Below, in pieces: positions 27,568-39,000 of a stretch of 64,000 nt of DNA. The notes under the pieces are model-generated. The model was not told the DNA's origin, did not search any database, and saw only the letters and a program-made list of their open reading frames with translations. This DNA comes from Micromonospora eburnea (lineage in GTDB: Bacteria; Actinomycetota; Actinomycetes; Mycobacteriales; Micromonosporaceae), in the NCBI RefSeq assembly GCF_900090225.1, contig NZ_FMHY01000002.1, positions 5,084,001 to 5,148,000 of the forward strand, written 5' to 3'. Every line of letters begins with the position of its first letter. The first letter of the stretch is position 1. The translations under genes and the position numbers were made by a program.

Positions 27568-27918
27568 ATGCAAGAAGAAGACAGGGTCAAGGCCAACCTC
27601 AAGAGCATGGATGATCTTGATTTCGTTGGTTGGAACAGTGCCGACTGGAACGGCGTGTTCGCCCACCACCACACCGACGACGTATCGGTGGACTGGAAGG
27701 GGCAAGCCCCGACTCGCGGGATCGAGCAGCACATCGACGCCATGAAGGCGTACGTCGACTCAGTGGGGGGCACCCCGCCCCAGATCACGTCCCACCCGAT
27801 CGCGTTTGGATCCGGGGACTGGACCTGCGTCGTGGGCGAGTTCGAAGGCGGAGGCCGTATGGTCACCGTCGCCAAGTGGCGCGATGGCGAGATCGCCGAG
27901 GAGTACATCTGGGCCTAG
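27568..27918 (+). CDS. NTF2/SnoaL-like small protein
   Basis: 116 residues in one NTF2-fold domain: N-terminal helix, then WNSADWNGVFAHHHTDDVSVDW, a helix with GIEQHIDAMKAYVD, and strands ending VVGEFEGGGRMVTVAKWRDGEIAEEYIW. This is the pattern of SnoaL-like polyketide cyclases and of ester-hydrolysing or scaffold relatives, with no way to name the substrate. ATG 27568 follows AGGGAG at 9 nt. Codon use is less GC-rich than neighbouring genes, which suggests recent acquisition. Confidence 0.8.
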   Translation: MQEEDRVKANLKSMDDLDFVGWNSADWNGVFAHHHTDDVSVDWKGQAPTRGIEQHIDAMKAYVDSVGGTPPQITSHPIAFGSGDWTCVVGEFEGGGRMVTVAKWRDGEIAEEYIWA

Positions 27919-28088
27919 TAGGGCCTTTCCGGCTCGGTGACCGGTTTTGGGTCTGGCGGCGACACCGTCAGATCCCCGGTGCGGCCGGACCGCCGACGGT
28001 CGACTCGCCCGAGTGGCGGTCATGCCACCCGGCGAGCAAGTCACGCCGAGCCGTCCCCGGCACGGCGATCCCCGAAAGGCGCGACGAC

Positions 28089-28970
28089 GTGCACGCAGAC
28101 GACCTCCCCGGCCGGGACACGCTCATGCCCGCCGCCTTCATCGGTCACGGCAATCCCATGAACGCCCTTGAGGTCAACCGCTACACCACCGCGTGGAGGG
28201 CCTTCGGCTCCACGGTGCCTCGTCCCCGCGCGATCCTGGTCATCAGTGCGCACTGGTACATCAATGCCACCGCCGTCACGGCCATGCCCCGGCCGCGCAC
28301 CATCCACGACTTCTACGGCTTTCCGCCGGCGCTGTTCGAGGTGCAGTACCCCGCCCCCGGCCTGCCCGAATTGGCAGCGGAGGTCAGCGACGCCGTCCAC
28401 CCGACCTGGGTCGGTGCCGACGTGGACAGCTGGGGAATCGACCACGGCACCTGGTCGGTCCTGACGCACGCCTTCCCCGACGCCTCGGTTCCCGTGGTGC
28501 AGCTCAGTATCAACGCGGACAAGTCGCTGGACTACCACCTGGATCTCGGCGCCAGACTCGCGCCACTGCGCCGGAGCGGCGTGCTCATCGTGGCCAGCGG
28601 CAACGTCGTGCACAACCTCGGGGGAATGGACTGGAAGCTGGCCGACGACGGCTACGACTGGGCCCAGCGCTTCGACGAGGACGCCAAGACCCTGATGCTG
28701 ACCAACCCCACCGACTTCGCGACGCTCGTCGGCCACCGCGACTTCCGGCACGCGGTGCCGACACCTGACCATTTCATCCCCGCGCTGTACCTCGCCGGCC
28801 TCGCCGCAGCCGACGACGCTTCCGGGACCGAGATCCTCGTCGACGGCTACGCCTACGGGTCACTGTCGATGACGGCCTACACCCTCGGTCTGTCCTGCCC
28901 GAACGCCGCCGGCGAGGGGGGCACGCCACGACCGCCCGCCGAGGTCCCGCCCGACGGCTCCAACATCTAG
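28089..28970 (+). CDS. LigB-type class III extradiol dioxygenase (4,5-DOPA dioxygenase family)
   Basis: 293 residues. Metal ligands of the YgiD/LigB family are seen: AFIGHGNPMNAL (His near 19), VISAHWYINAT (His near 56), a GIDHGTWSVL block (near 118) and VASGNVVHNLGGMDW (near 174). It cleaves a catechol ring using Fe or Zn; YgiD opens L-DOPA. GTG 28089 is chosen because GAAAGG lies 9 nt upstream, giving VHADDLPGRDTLMPAAF; an internal ATG at 28125 is possible. It lies after the NTF2-like gene, with a 170-bp gap. Confidence 0.9.
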   Translation: MHADDLPGRDTLMPAAFIGHGNPMNALEVNRYTTAWRAFGSTVPRPRAILVISAHWYINATAVTAMPRPRTIHDFYGFPPALFEVQYPAPGLPELAAEVSDAVHPTWVGADVDSWGIDHGTWSVLTHAFPDASVPVVQLSINADKSLDYHLDLGARLAPLRRSGVLIVASGNVVHNLGGMDWKLADDGYDWAQRFDEDAKTLMLTNPTDFATLVGHRDFRHAVPTPDHFIPALYLAGLAAADDASGTEILVDGYAYGSLSMTAYTLGLSCPNAAGEGGTPRPPAEVPPDGSNI

Positions 28971-28976
28971 CCGCGT

Positions 28977-30971
28977 CTAGTTGGCGGTGGCGGGCGGCAG
29001 CGTCTCCTGCGCCACGTACGTGCCCAGGGGCACGGTGGTGACCACCGGCTGCGGCTGGTCCGGGTCGGCGTACGGGGCCGGCGAGTCGGCCACCGCGAAC
29101 TGGGTGCGGTACAGCTCGGCGTAGAGGCCGCCGACGGCGACCAGTTCCTCGTGCCGGCCACGCTCGACGATCCGCCCCTGGTCGAGGACGAGGATCTGGT
29201 CGGCGTCCCGGACTGTGGAGAGCCGGTGTGCGATCACCAGCGCGGTACGCCCGGTCAGCGCCACGGACAGTGCCCGCTGCACGGCCGCCTCGCTCTCCGA
29301 GTCCAGGTGCGCGGTGGCCTCGTCGAGGATCACGATCGACGGGGCCTTGAGCAGCAGCCGGGCGATGGCGATGCGCTGCTTCTCGCCCCCGGAGAAGCGG
29401 TAGCCGCGCTCGCCGACCGTGGTGTCCAGCCCGTCGGGCAGGGACCGGACCAGATCGGCGACCTGCGCGCCGGCCAGGGCGGCCCAGATCTCGTCATCGG
29501 TGGCGTCCGGCTTGGCGTAGCGCAGGTTCTCCCGGATGGTCTCGTGGAACAGGTGGGAGTCCTGGGTGACCACGCCGATCTCGTCGCGCAGCGAGGCCAG
29601 GGTGGCGTCCCGCACGTCGACGCCGCCGACCAGCACCTGCCCGTCGCTGACGTCGTAGATCCGGGAGATCAGCATGGACAGCGTCGACTTGCCGGCGCCG
29701 GACGGGCCGACCAGGGCCACCATCTGCCCGGGCTCGACACCGAACGAGACGCCCTTGAGCACCGGCTCGTTCACCGTACGGTCGAGCGCGGCGACCTCCT
29801 CCAGTGAGGCCAGCGACACCTCGGCGGCGCTCGGGTAGCGGAACCGCACGTCGCGGAACTCGACCCGGCCGCTGCCCCGGGGCACCGGCACCGCGTCGGG
29901 CTTCTCCTCGATGCCCGGACGCAGGTCGAGCACCTCGAAGACCCGGTCGAAGGAGACCAGCGCGCTCATCACGTCGACCCGGACGTTGGACAGCGCGGTG
30001 AGCGGGCCGTACAGGCGGGTGAGCAGCAGCGCGAGCTTGACCACGGTGCCCGCGCTGACCGCGCCGGTGACAGCGAGCCACCCGCCCAGGCCGTACGTCA
30101 GGGCCTGGGCGAGGGAGGCGACCAGCAGCATCGCCACGAAGAAGGTCCGCGAGTACATGGCGGACTGGATGCCGATGTCGCGGACCCGCTCGGCGCGGCG
30201 GGCGAACCGGCGGGCCTCCACCTCGGGCGAGCCGAAGAGCTTGACCAGCAGGGCGCCGGCGACGCCGAACCGCTCGGTCATCGTCGCGTTCATCTTCGCG
30301 TCGAGGTTGTACGACTCGCGGGTGATCTCGGCGAGCCGCCGGCCGACCCGGCGGGCCGGGATGATGAAGATCGGCAGCAGCACCAGCGCCAGCACGGTGA
30401 TCTGCCAGGAGAGGATGAGCATCGCGCCGGCGGTGAGCACCAGCTGGATGACGTTGCTGACCACCCCGGACAGGGTGGAGGTGAACGCCCGCTGGGCGCC
30501 GAGCACGTCGTTGTTGAGCCGGCTGACCAGGGCGCCGGTCTGGGTCCGGGTGAAGAACTGCAGCGGCATCCGTTGGACGTGGTCGTAGACCCGGGTCCGC
30601 AGGTCGAGGATGATGCCCTCCCCGATCCGGGCCGAATACCACCGCTGGGCGAGCGAGAAGAGCGCGTCGGCGACGGCCAGCACGGCGATGACCAGGGCCA
30701 GCCGGACCACTGTCGAGCCGGCGTCGGACCCACCGCTGGCGATCGCGTCGATGACGTCACCGGCGAGCAGCGGGGTGGCCACCCCGATCACCGCGGCGAT
30801 CACCACGGTGAGCAGGAAGATGATGATGTCGCGCCGGTAGGGCCGGGCGAAGGCGATGATCCGCTTGGCGGTGCCGCGCTTGAGCTGGTGGGTGGCGACC
30901 TCGTCCTGGTTGCGCATCGACCGGAGCATGCTCCAGCCGCCCATACCGCCACCGGCCATGTGGTTGGACAA
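28977..30971 (-). CDS. ABC exporter, fused membrane and ATPase domains
   Basis: 664 residues. Type IV exporter half-transporter: six membrane helices in about residues 45-340 (IIIFLLTVVIAAVIGVATPLL first) and an ATPase domain with Walker A GPSGAGKST (near 426), signature YRFSGGEKQRIAIARLL (near 527) and Walker B IVILDEATAHLD (near 550). It works as a homo- or heterodimer; the substrate (drug, lipid or peptide) cannot be told. TTG 30971 is chosen as start because GGAGG is 6 nt upstream; the ATG four codons later is too far from it. Confidence 0.93.
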   Translation of the reverse strand: MSNHMAGGGMGGWSMLRSMRNQDEVATHQLKRGTAKRIIAFARPYRRDIIIFLLTVVIAAVIGVATPLLAGDVIDAIASGGSDAGSTVVRLALVIAVLAVADALFSLAQRWYSARIGEGIILDLRTRVYDHVQRMPLQFFTRTQTGALVSRLNNDVLGAQRAFTSTLSGVVSNVIQLVLTAGAMLILSWQITVLALVLLPIFIIPARRVGRRLAEITRESYNLDAKMNATMTERFGVAGALLVKLFGSPEVEARRFARRAERVRDIGIQSAMYSRTFFVAMLLVASLAQALTYGLGGWLAVTGAVSAGTVVKLALLLTRLYGPLTALSNVRVDVMSALVSFDRVFEVLDLRPGIEEKPDAVPVPRGSGRVEFRDVRFRYPSAAEVSLASLEEVAALDRTVNEPVLKGVSFGVEPGQMVALVGPSGAGKSTLSMLISRIYDVSDGQVLVGGVDVRDATLASLRDEIGVVTQDSHLFHETIRENLRYAKPDATDDEIWAALAGAQVADLVRSLPDGLDTTVGERGYRFSGGEKQRIAIARLLLKAPSIVILDEATAHLDSESEAAVQRALSVALTGRTALVIAHRLSTVRDADQILVLDQGRIVERGRHEELVAVGGLYAELYRTQFAVADSPAPYADPDQPQPVVTTVPLGTYVAQETLPPATAN

Positions 30972-31077
30972 GCGTAACCTCCGGGTCGTCGGGCAGCCCT
31001 GGACCGTCGGGTCGATTCTCCCGACGACTACGACAACCTCGCGAGTAACCCGGATCTTCCCGAACGGTCCTTACTAA

Positions 31078-31845
31078 CTATTCTCCGTACCCGGCCAGAT
31101 CGCGCAGCCGCCGGGTCTGCGCCTCGCGCTCGGCCCGCTGCTGCTCCGCATGGGTACGCCCGGCCGCGCCCGCGAGCAACGCCTTGATCTCCACGATCGC
31201 GTCGCGGCTGTTGGCGAGCAGGCCGGCGGTCAGGTCCCGCACCGCCGCGTCCAGTTCCGCGTTCGGCACCACGAGCGTGGCCAGCCCGATCCGGTCCGCC
31301 TCGGCGGCGTCCATCCGGCGACCGGTGGCACAGATCTCCAGCGCGCGGGAATATCCGACCAACTCGACGAGACGCTTGGTCCCGGCGAGGTCGGGAACCA
31401 GGCCGAGAGTCACCTCGGCCATGGAGAGCCTGGCGTCCTCGGCGAGCACCCGTAGGTCACAGGCGAGGGCGAGCTGGAAACCGGCACCGATCGCGTGCCC
31501 CTGGACAGCGGCCACGGAGATCACGTCCGGGCGGTGCAGCCAGGTGAAGGCGCCCTGGTAGTCGGCGATCCGGTCGGCGCACTCCTGCTCGGGCAGGGTG
31601 GCGAGCTCGGCGAACGAGCCCGGACCGGAGGCACCGGCCACGGACAGGTCGAGGCCCGCGGAGAAGGCCCGCCCCTCGCCGCGCACCACGACGATCCGGA
31701 CATCACCGGGCAGGTCGCGGGAGAAATCGCTCATCGCGCGCCACATCGCGGGGGTCTGCGCGTTGAGCACGTCGGGCCGGCACAACGTCACTGTCGCGAC
31801 CGGCCCGTCGTAGTCGAGTCGCACTCCGGTCGTTGCGGCGGTCAC
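31078..31845 (-). CDS. Enoyl-CoA hydratase/isomerase family protein
   Basis: 255 residues, crotonase fold. Oxyanion-hole blocks: RAFSAGLDLSV (near 62-72) and VQGHAIGAGFQLALACDLRV (near 114-133), then AEVTLGLVPDLAGTKRL (near 143-159). The catalytic Glu position of hydratases is filled within LGLVPD by the P-D segment, so isomerase or other crotonase activity is possible. GTG 31845 is taken as start, giving VTAATTGVRLDYDGP. It lies downstream of the small HTH gene with a 46-bp gap, same strand. Confidence 0.88.
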   Translation of the reverse strand: MTAATTGVRLDYDGPVATVTLCRPDVLNAQTPAMWRAMSDFSRDLPGDVRIVVVRGEGRAFSAGLDLSVAGASGPGSFAELATLPEQECADRIADYQGAFTWLHRPDVISVAAVQGHAIGAGFQLALACDLRVLAEDARLSMAEVTLGLVPDLAGTKRLVELVGYSRALEICATGRRMDAAEADRIGLATLVVPNAELDAAVRDLTAGLLANSRDAIVEIKALLAGAAGRTHAEQQRAEREAQTRRLRDLAGYGE

Positions 31846-31891
31846 CAGACCATCCGGAATACGGCGCTGATGGACGACACTGGCCGGATAG

Positions 31892-32119
31892 TCACGCCTT
31901 CTTGCGGCGCCGGGCACCGCCGCGCTGCCGCAGCTGCACCCCGGACTCGGTGAGCACCCGGTGAATGAACCCGTAGGACCGGCCCGTCGAGGCCGCGAGC
32001 GCACGGATGCTCTCACCCGAGGTATACCGCTTTACCAGGTCCTTGGCGAGCGTCTGACGCTCGGCTCCGACGATCCGGCGACCCTTCTCAGTGCTGGTGG
32101 CTGTGCCGGTGGCTGCCAT
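31892..32119 (-). CDS. Small helix-turn-helix protein, conserved in actinomycetes
   Basis: 75 residues. A central recognition-helix region (RALAASTGRSYGFIHRVLTESG, split here as RALAASTGRSYGFI and HRVLTESG) follows LAKDLVKRYTSGESI, and the C-terminus is a basic patch RQRGGARRRKKA. It resembles the resolvase/IS-type HTH of small conserved actinobacterial DNA-binding proteins. Function unknown; a nucleoid or regulatory role is possible. Confidence 0.8.
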   Translation of the reverse strand: MAATGTATSTEKGRRIVGAERQTLAKDLVKRYTSGESIRALAASTGRSYGFIHRVLTESGVQLRQRGGARRRKKA

Positions 32120-32409
32120 GCTGATTCCTCACGTCCCAGACTGTGCGGTTCGGATACGGTCCCACCTATTAGACCGTCTCGAACGATCATGCGCCAGATA
32201 TCAACTCTTCGCCAACCGACACGCTATGCAATGTCAGCTTCCCGATAGAGTGATCCTTCTGACCGGCCACCCCCCACCAACCAGGTGGATCATGCCGCCC
32301 CGCCCAACCGGCCGTCCAGTCCACCCACCACCCGCTCCCCCGCCGGATCAATCATGAGGTTGTCACCACGACACCGGCAACAACCTCATGATCAAGGCAG
32401 GCCGGCGGG
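32120..32409. other. Intergenic region downstream of the ABC-F gene
   Basis: 290 bp. The part nearest the HTH gene (32140-32260) is relatively AT-rich and should contain that gene's promoter. The far end holds the inverted repeat at 32351-32392. Nothing else is recognised. Confidence 0.45.
32351..32392. repeat. 13-bp inverted repeat (terminator-like) after the ABC-F gene
   Basis: ATCATGAGGTTGT (32351-32363) and ACAACCTCATGAT (32380-32392) are perfect complements with a 16-nt loop. It lies 18 bp past the stop of the minus-strand ABC-F gene. No U-tract. Confidence 0.7.
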
Positions 32410-34017
<1,608 letters not shown>

Positions 34018-34263
34018 TCGAGGTACTCGCTCTCGGGGTCCGGAAGGGCTGACTCAGGGCACGCGGAAGCGCCGGCGGGTCATCAGTTCCCGTCGGCGCG
34101 GGGCGGTTCAGCCTTCGCAGCGCAGCACGGGGCAAGTGTAACGCGCGGGGCCTACCACTCACTCCCGATTACCGGGCAAGATCATCGGGTACCGGAGACG
34201 CCGTCCGGACCCGATCCGGTATCGCAGCCACCACACACAGACAAATCGGTGATCGAGGTCAAC

Positions 34264-35169
34264 ATGGAGCTGAACGAGAACGCGGAGATCGACACCAGCG
34301 AGGTGGACGATCGGCGAGGGGCCGGCGGAGGCGGCGGACTGGGCATCCCGATCCCGCTCGGCGGCGGCCGGGGCGGGATCGTGGGCATCGTCATCGCCGT
34401 CCTCGTCGCGCTGGCCGGCGGCGGTTACGGCCTCAACGCCCTCAGCGGCGGCGGCTCCGACCAGGGCGACAACACCGCGCTGGAGCAGAAGTGCGCGGCC
34501 CAGGACGCGCTCCAGCAGCTCGACTGCCGCAACACCCTCTACATCAACTCGATCCAGGCGTACTGGCGTACCGCCATGCCCGAGGTCTTCGGCGAGCGGT
34601 ACCGGTCCGCCAAGACCGTCTTCTTCAGCCAGGCCGTACGCACCGGCTGCGGCGCGGCCGACTCCGGCGTCGGGCCGTTCTACTGCCCGGCCGACCACCA
34701 GGTCTACATCGACCTCACCTTCTACCGGCTCCTCGCCGACCAGCTCGGCGCGAAGGGTGAGTTCGCCCAGCCGTACGTGCTGGCCCACGAGTACGGGCAC
34801 CACGTGCAGAGCCTGCTCGGCACCGAGGCGCAGATGCGCCGCCTACAGCAGCGTGACCCGGCCAACACCAACGCGCTCTCGGTGCGGCTGGAACTACAGG
34901 CCGACTGCTACGCCGGCGCCTGGGCGCGCAACGCCACCGGCACCTCGGACAAGCGGGGAAACAAGGTCTTCAAGAGCATCACCAAACAGGACATCCAGCA
35001 GGCGATCGACGCCGCCGAGAAGATCGGCGACGACGCGATCTCCAGGCGCGCCGGCCGGCCGGTGAACCCGAACGAGTTCACCCACGGCACCTCCCAGCAG
35101 CGCATGCAATGGTTCACCCAGGGCTACTCCACCGGCGACCCGAAGTCCTGCAACACCTTCAACCGGTAG
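34264..35169 (+). CDS. Neutral zinc metallopeptidase (YpfJ family)
   Basis: 301 residues. One membrane segment near 40-60 (GIVGIVIAVLVALAGGGYGL) after a Gly-rich stretch, then an extracellular domain with zinc motif LAHEYGHHVQSLL (near 177-189), preceded by YCPADHQVYIDLTF and followed by ELQADCYAGAWAR, which supplies the third ligand. ATG 34264 follows GAGG at 6 nt. The family is widespread but has no defined substrate. It is convergent with the acVLRF1 gene, separated by a long inverted repeat. Confidence 0.9.
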   Translation: MELNENAEIDTSEVDDRRGAGGGGGLGIPIPLGGGRGGIVGIVIAVLVALAGGGYGLNALSGGGSDQGDNTALEQKCAAQDALQQLDCRNTLYINSIQAYWRTAMPEVFGERYRSAKTVFFSQAVRTGCGAADSGVGPFYCPADHQVYIDLTFYRLLADQLGAKGEFAQPYVLAHEYGHHVQSLLGTEAQMRRLQQRDPANTNALSVRLELQADCYAGAWARNATGTSDKRGNKVFKSITKQDIQQAIDAAEKIGDDAISRRAGRPVNPNEFTHGTSQQRMQWFTQGYSTGDPKSCNTFNR

Positions 35170-35181
35170 TCGACCCTCTCT

Positions 35182-35257
35182 TGATCGACTCCGGGTGCGG
35201 CAGAGTGTGGTCAAATCCGATGACGAGACCACACTTTGCCGCACATCGAGTCGATCA
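35182..35257. repeat. Long inverted repeat, 31-bp arms, between convergent genes
   Basis: Arms at 35182-35212 and 35227-35257 match at 27 of 31 positions with a 14-nt loop (arm begins TGATCGACTC and ends AGTGTGGTC). It covers the stop codon of the acVLRF1 gene and follows the metallopeptidase stop by 12 bp. The probable role is bidirectional termination; the length also fits a mobile palindromic repeat. Confidence 0.8.
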
Positions 35258-35920
35258 CGCGCCTCGGTGGCCAGGATCGGGATCGCGGACCAGGATCCGC
35301 ACCGCGCGGGCGGCGGCCACCGCGGCGACCAGCACCGCGTGCCGGGGCTCGGGCACATCGAGCAGCCGGTCGGCGCGCAGCGCGGCGAGCGGGGCCAGCC
35401 GCCGGTCGGCCAGCACACCGTCCACCGCCCGGCGGTCGCCGCCGCAGACCAGCGCGGCCAGCGTCGCCGCCTCCGGCAGCAGCAGGCGTACGGCCAGCTC
35501 CGTCGCCTCGCCCAACACCGCCTTCGCCTGGTTGTCCCGGCGCCGGGCGAACCGCTGCTGCGACCAGCCACCCGCGGCGGTGCGTCCCTGCACGTAGCGG
35601 GTGTCCACCTTGGAGAAGGCCAGGTCCACGCCGTCGGCCATCCCGACCGCCACCCCGCCCTTACGCACCAGCAGCAGGCCGAGCCGCCGCGGCGCGCCGG
35701 CGGCGGCCACGAACCCGGGTACGTCGGCGCTCGCCGGGGCGCCGGGCGGGGCGTGCAGCTCGGCCGTCGCCCCGTCCGGGGCGGCGAGCAGCAGGGCGTA
35801 CCCCTCGGCGGTGGTGGCGGGCGGGCCGTGCCGGTCGGCGAAGCCCTCGACCCAGCGGGCGACGCGGGCCGGGTCGACCTCGACCCACCGGCCGCCTCCG
35901 GCTGCGGGTCGGCTGGTCAT
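35255..35920 (-). CDS. acVLRF1-type peptidyl-tRNA hydrolase (release-factor-like)
   Basis: 221 residues. The catalytic loop QGRTAAGGWSQQRFARRRDN (near 110-129) is the signature of the actinobacterial VLRF1 family, relatives of eRF1/Vms1 that release nascent chains from stalled or split ribosomes. Flanking strands DLAFSKVDTRY and a helix rich in Ala/Leu complete the domain. ATG 35920 is used; the longer frame has no support. Its 3' end lies in the inverted repeat at 35182-35257. Confidence 0.85.
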   Translation of the reverse strand: MTSRPAAGGGRWVEVDPARVARWVEGFADRHGPPATTAEGYALLLAAPDGATAELHAPPGAPASADVPGFVAAAGAPRRLGLLLVRKGGVAVGMADGVDLAFSKVDTRYVQGRTAAGGWSQQRFARRRDNQAKAVLGEATELAVRLLLPEAATLAALVCGGDRRAVDGVLADRRLAPLAALRADRLLDVPEPRHAVLVAAVAAARAVRILVRDPDPGHRGA

Positions 35921-36019
35921 GGCACGACGGTACGGCACCGGGAACCGCCGTGGCTCGGCGGGAAACGGAACGCGGGAGGACACCGCGACCGGCGTCCTCC
36001 CGCGCTATCTATCCGCTGG

Positions 36020-39000
36020 TCAGTGGACGGTGAGGTTGCCCGCCGTCAGGTTGACCTCGGCGGTGCCGTTGCCCGTCCAGTCGGACGAGAAGAGCAGGGC
36101 CCCGCCGTTCCACAGGGTGATGCCGACGGTGTCGTCCCGCCCGGGCGCGCCCCGGTCGGTCACCGTCACGGCCAGGGTCAGGCCGCTGGCCACCACCTTG
36201 CCGTTGCTGTCGTACAGGCTGGCCTGGTAGCGCACCTGCGCGACCTTGCCGGCCGAGGTGATCCCCAGCCCGTCGACCACGCCGCCCTTGATCGTGTAGG
36301 ACTTGCCGCCGGAGCGGAACACGATCTCGGCCTGGCCCGACGCGGCCTTCTTGGCCGTGGCGGGCTTCGCGGTCAGGTCCACCGCGACCTTCGACGCCGC
36401 GTCGGCCGGGTACGCCCCCGCCGAGCGGGCGACGGTGATCGCGCCGTCACCGGTGAGGAACCCGCCGTCGGAGACGGCAACCGTCACCTGCGTGGTGGTG
36501 CTGCCCGTGTAGTGGCCGCCGACCGTCGCGGTGACGGTGTGCGTACCCGCCGGCAGGGTGACCTCGCACGCCGCGGAGGCGCTCGTGGTCGCCGCGCCGA
36601 GCAGCTCCAGGGTGCCGGTGCAGAGCGTCACGCCACCCTCGGTGAAGGTGACCGTGGCGTTGCGGACATCACCCGCGGTGCTGTCCGTCGCCGCAGGCAG
36701 CACCGAGCCGTCCTGGACGACGGCCCGCAGCAGCGCCGTGCCCGCGGCACCGCTGGTCGCGGTGCTCACCAGCGTGTCACCGGCCCAGGTCGCCGCCGCG
36801 TCCTCGGCGGTGACCGTGATGGTGAACGAGGTGCTGCCGGCCAGCCCACTGCCGTCGGAGACCGTCACGGTGACCGGGTAGTCGCCCGGAGCCGCCGTGG
36901 TGGTGCCGGCGACGGTCCAGCTACGCGTACCGGGCAGGGTGTCGGTGCCGGAGGTCACCGACGCCGCCAGCGACAGGCCCGTGGGCAGGCCGGTGGCGGA
37001 CGCGGTCAGCGCGGCACCGGCGGTGTCGCCGTCGGTCGCCGTGACGGTGACGGTCGGCGAGAGGGCGTCGCTGTACTGGACGCTGACCCCGCCGGCCGGG
37101 GCGTCGTTGGTGACCACGGGGGCGGACCGGATGGTGAGGTCGGCGTCGTTGACGTCGAAGAAAACGTTACCGACGGCCTCGATCTTGATCCGGGCCTGCT
37201 TGGTCGCCACGTTGGGCAGGGTCACCGTGGCGCTGCCGTTGTTCGGGGTGCTCTCGGCCAGCACGTACGGGAAGGTCTGCCCGCCGTCGGCGGACAGCGA
37301 GATCCGCACCTGGCCGACGTTCACCGGCGCCACGTCGGTGCCGGCCACGTCCCAGGTGACCGTCTGGCTCGAACCACCGTCGAGGACGGCGGCGGAGTCC
37401 TGCGAGGTGACCAGGAACGGCCCGGCGTTCGGGGCCAGCACCAGCGCGACGTCGGCGCTACCGACGCCGCCGCCACCCAGCCGCCCGTCCCGGGCGGTCA
37501 GCTTGAAGTGCAGGGTCCGGTCGTTGGTGAAGCCGACCCAGTCCTTCGTGGGCAGGAACTCCGAGTAGCAGTCGACGATCTCCGCCGGCACGTTCGAGGC
37601 ACCACCGGTGGGCGGCGGAGCCGGAGCGGCCGGGCAGGCGCCCGTCTTGGCGTTCGTGTTGCCCACCAGGATCTGCTTCATGTCCGGGAAGACCCGGGTC
37701 GAGTCGGTGGTCACCGCGTTCTGGCCGGGCGAGTGGTACTTCAGGGTGTCCTCCGGCGACACGTTCGCCGCCTCGCCGAACACCCGGAACAGCGGGCCGG
37801 CGGTCTTGGTGTTGCTCATCAGCGCGGCACCTGCCGAGGCGCCCCGGTCGTTCTGCTCCCACATGTACGTGAGCGTGTCGCCGTCGGCGTCGGTGGCGCT
37901 GCCGGTCAGCGCGAACGGGGTACGCACCGGAATGGTGACGGTGCCCGGCACGGTGACCACCGGCGCGTGGTTGGCGGTCTCCTCGACCAGGATGCCGCCG
38001 TTGTCGATGGCGCCACCCTTGGCCGTCTCACCGACGAAACCGGAGGCTCCCGCGAAGTTGGTGAGCGCGAGCGAGGCGACGTTGGTGTTGGCCAGCGTGC
38101 CGCCGAAGGTCACCTGGAAGCCGGTGTCGTTCAGCGTGCCGCTGCCGCCGAAGGCGGCCACGGTGACGGTCGCGCCGGCCGGCCAGCCGGCGATCCCCTC
38201 GATGGCGGCCTTGATGCCGGCGGTGGTGTAGTTGGCGCCCCGCACGATCGGCGCCGAGTCGTTGCCGTTGTAGCGGACCTGGAACGAGTCACCGTTGGTG
38301 TCGAAGTCGTACAGCGAGACGGTCTGCACCTCGCTGATCGCCGCACGGTTCGACGTGACGTACGTGGTGATCTCGGTGTAGCTGCGGTGCGACCAGTACG
38401 GGTCGGTGTGCGGCTGGAGGTTGTCCTGCTGGCAGATGCCGGCGTACGCCATGATCGAGGAGCCGCTGCCCGGCTCGTACGAGTTGGCCGCGCTCCGGTT
38501 GCCGCCCGAGCAGTTGTACTGGGTGCCGTTGAAGGTGTGGTTGCCGGCGAACTGGTGGCCCATCTCGTGTGCCACGTAGTCCACGGCGTAGAAGTCACCG
38601 ATCGGTTGGGGCAGACCGGTGCAGCCCTGCGCCTTGTTGTTGCCGCCGATCACGCCGAGGCTGGCGACGCCGCCGCCGTTGACGCCGAGGCCGATGTGGC
38701 CCACGTCGTAGTTGCTGGCGCCGACGAGCTGGCCGAGCACGATCCGGTTACGGCTCAGCGTGCTGCTGCCGCAGGAGCTGATCTGCGCCGTGGTGAAGCA
38801 CGCCGCCGCGCCACACGGGCCGTTCGGCTCGGTGGCCAGCGCCGGGGTGTTCAGGTTGGTCTTGTCGGTGTCGTTGATCAGCACGAGCCGGATCGCGGTC
38901 TCGTCCTCGTAGATCTGGGTGACCCGGTTCATCAGGGTGACCTTGGCGGCGGTGACGTTCTCCGCACCGAAGAAGTTGGCGTAGGAGGGGTCGGTCACCA

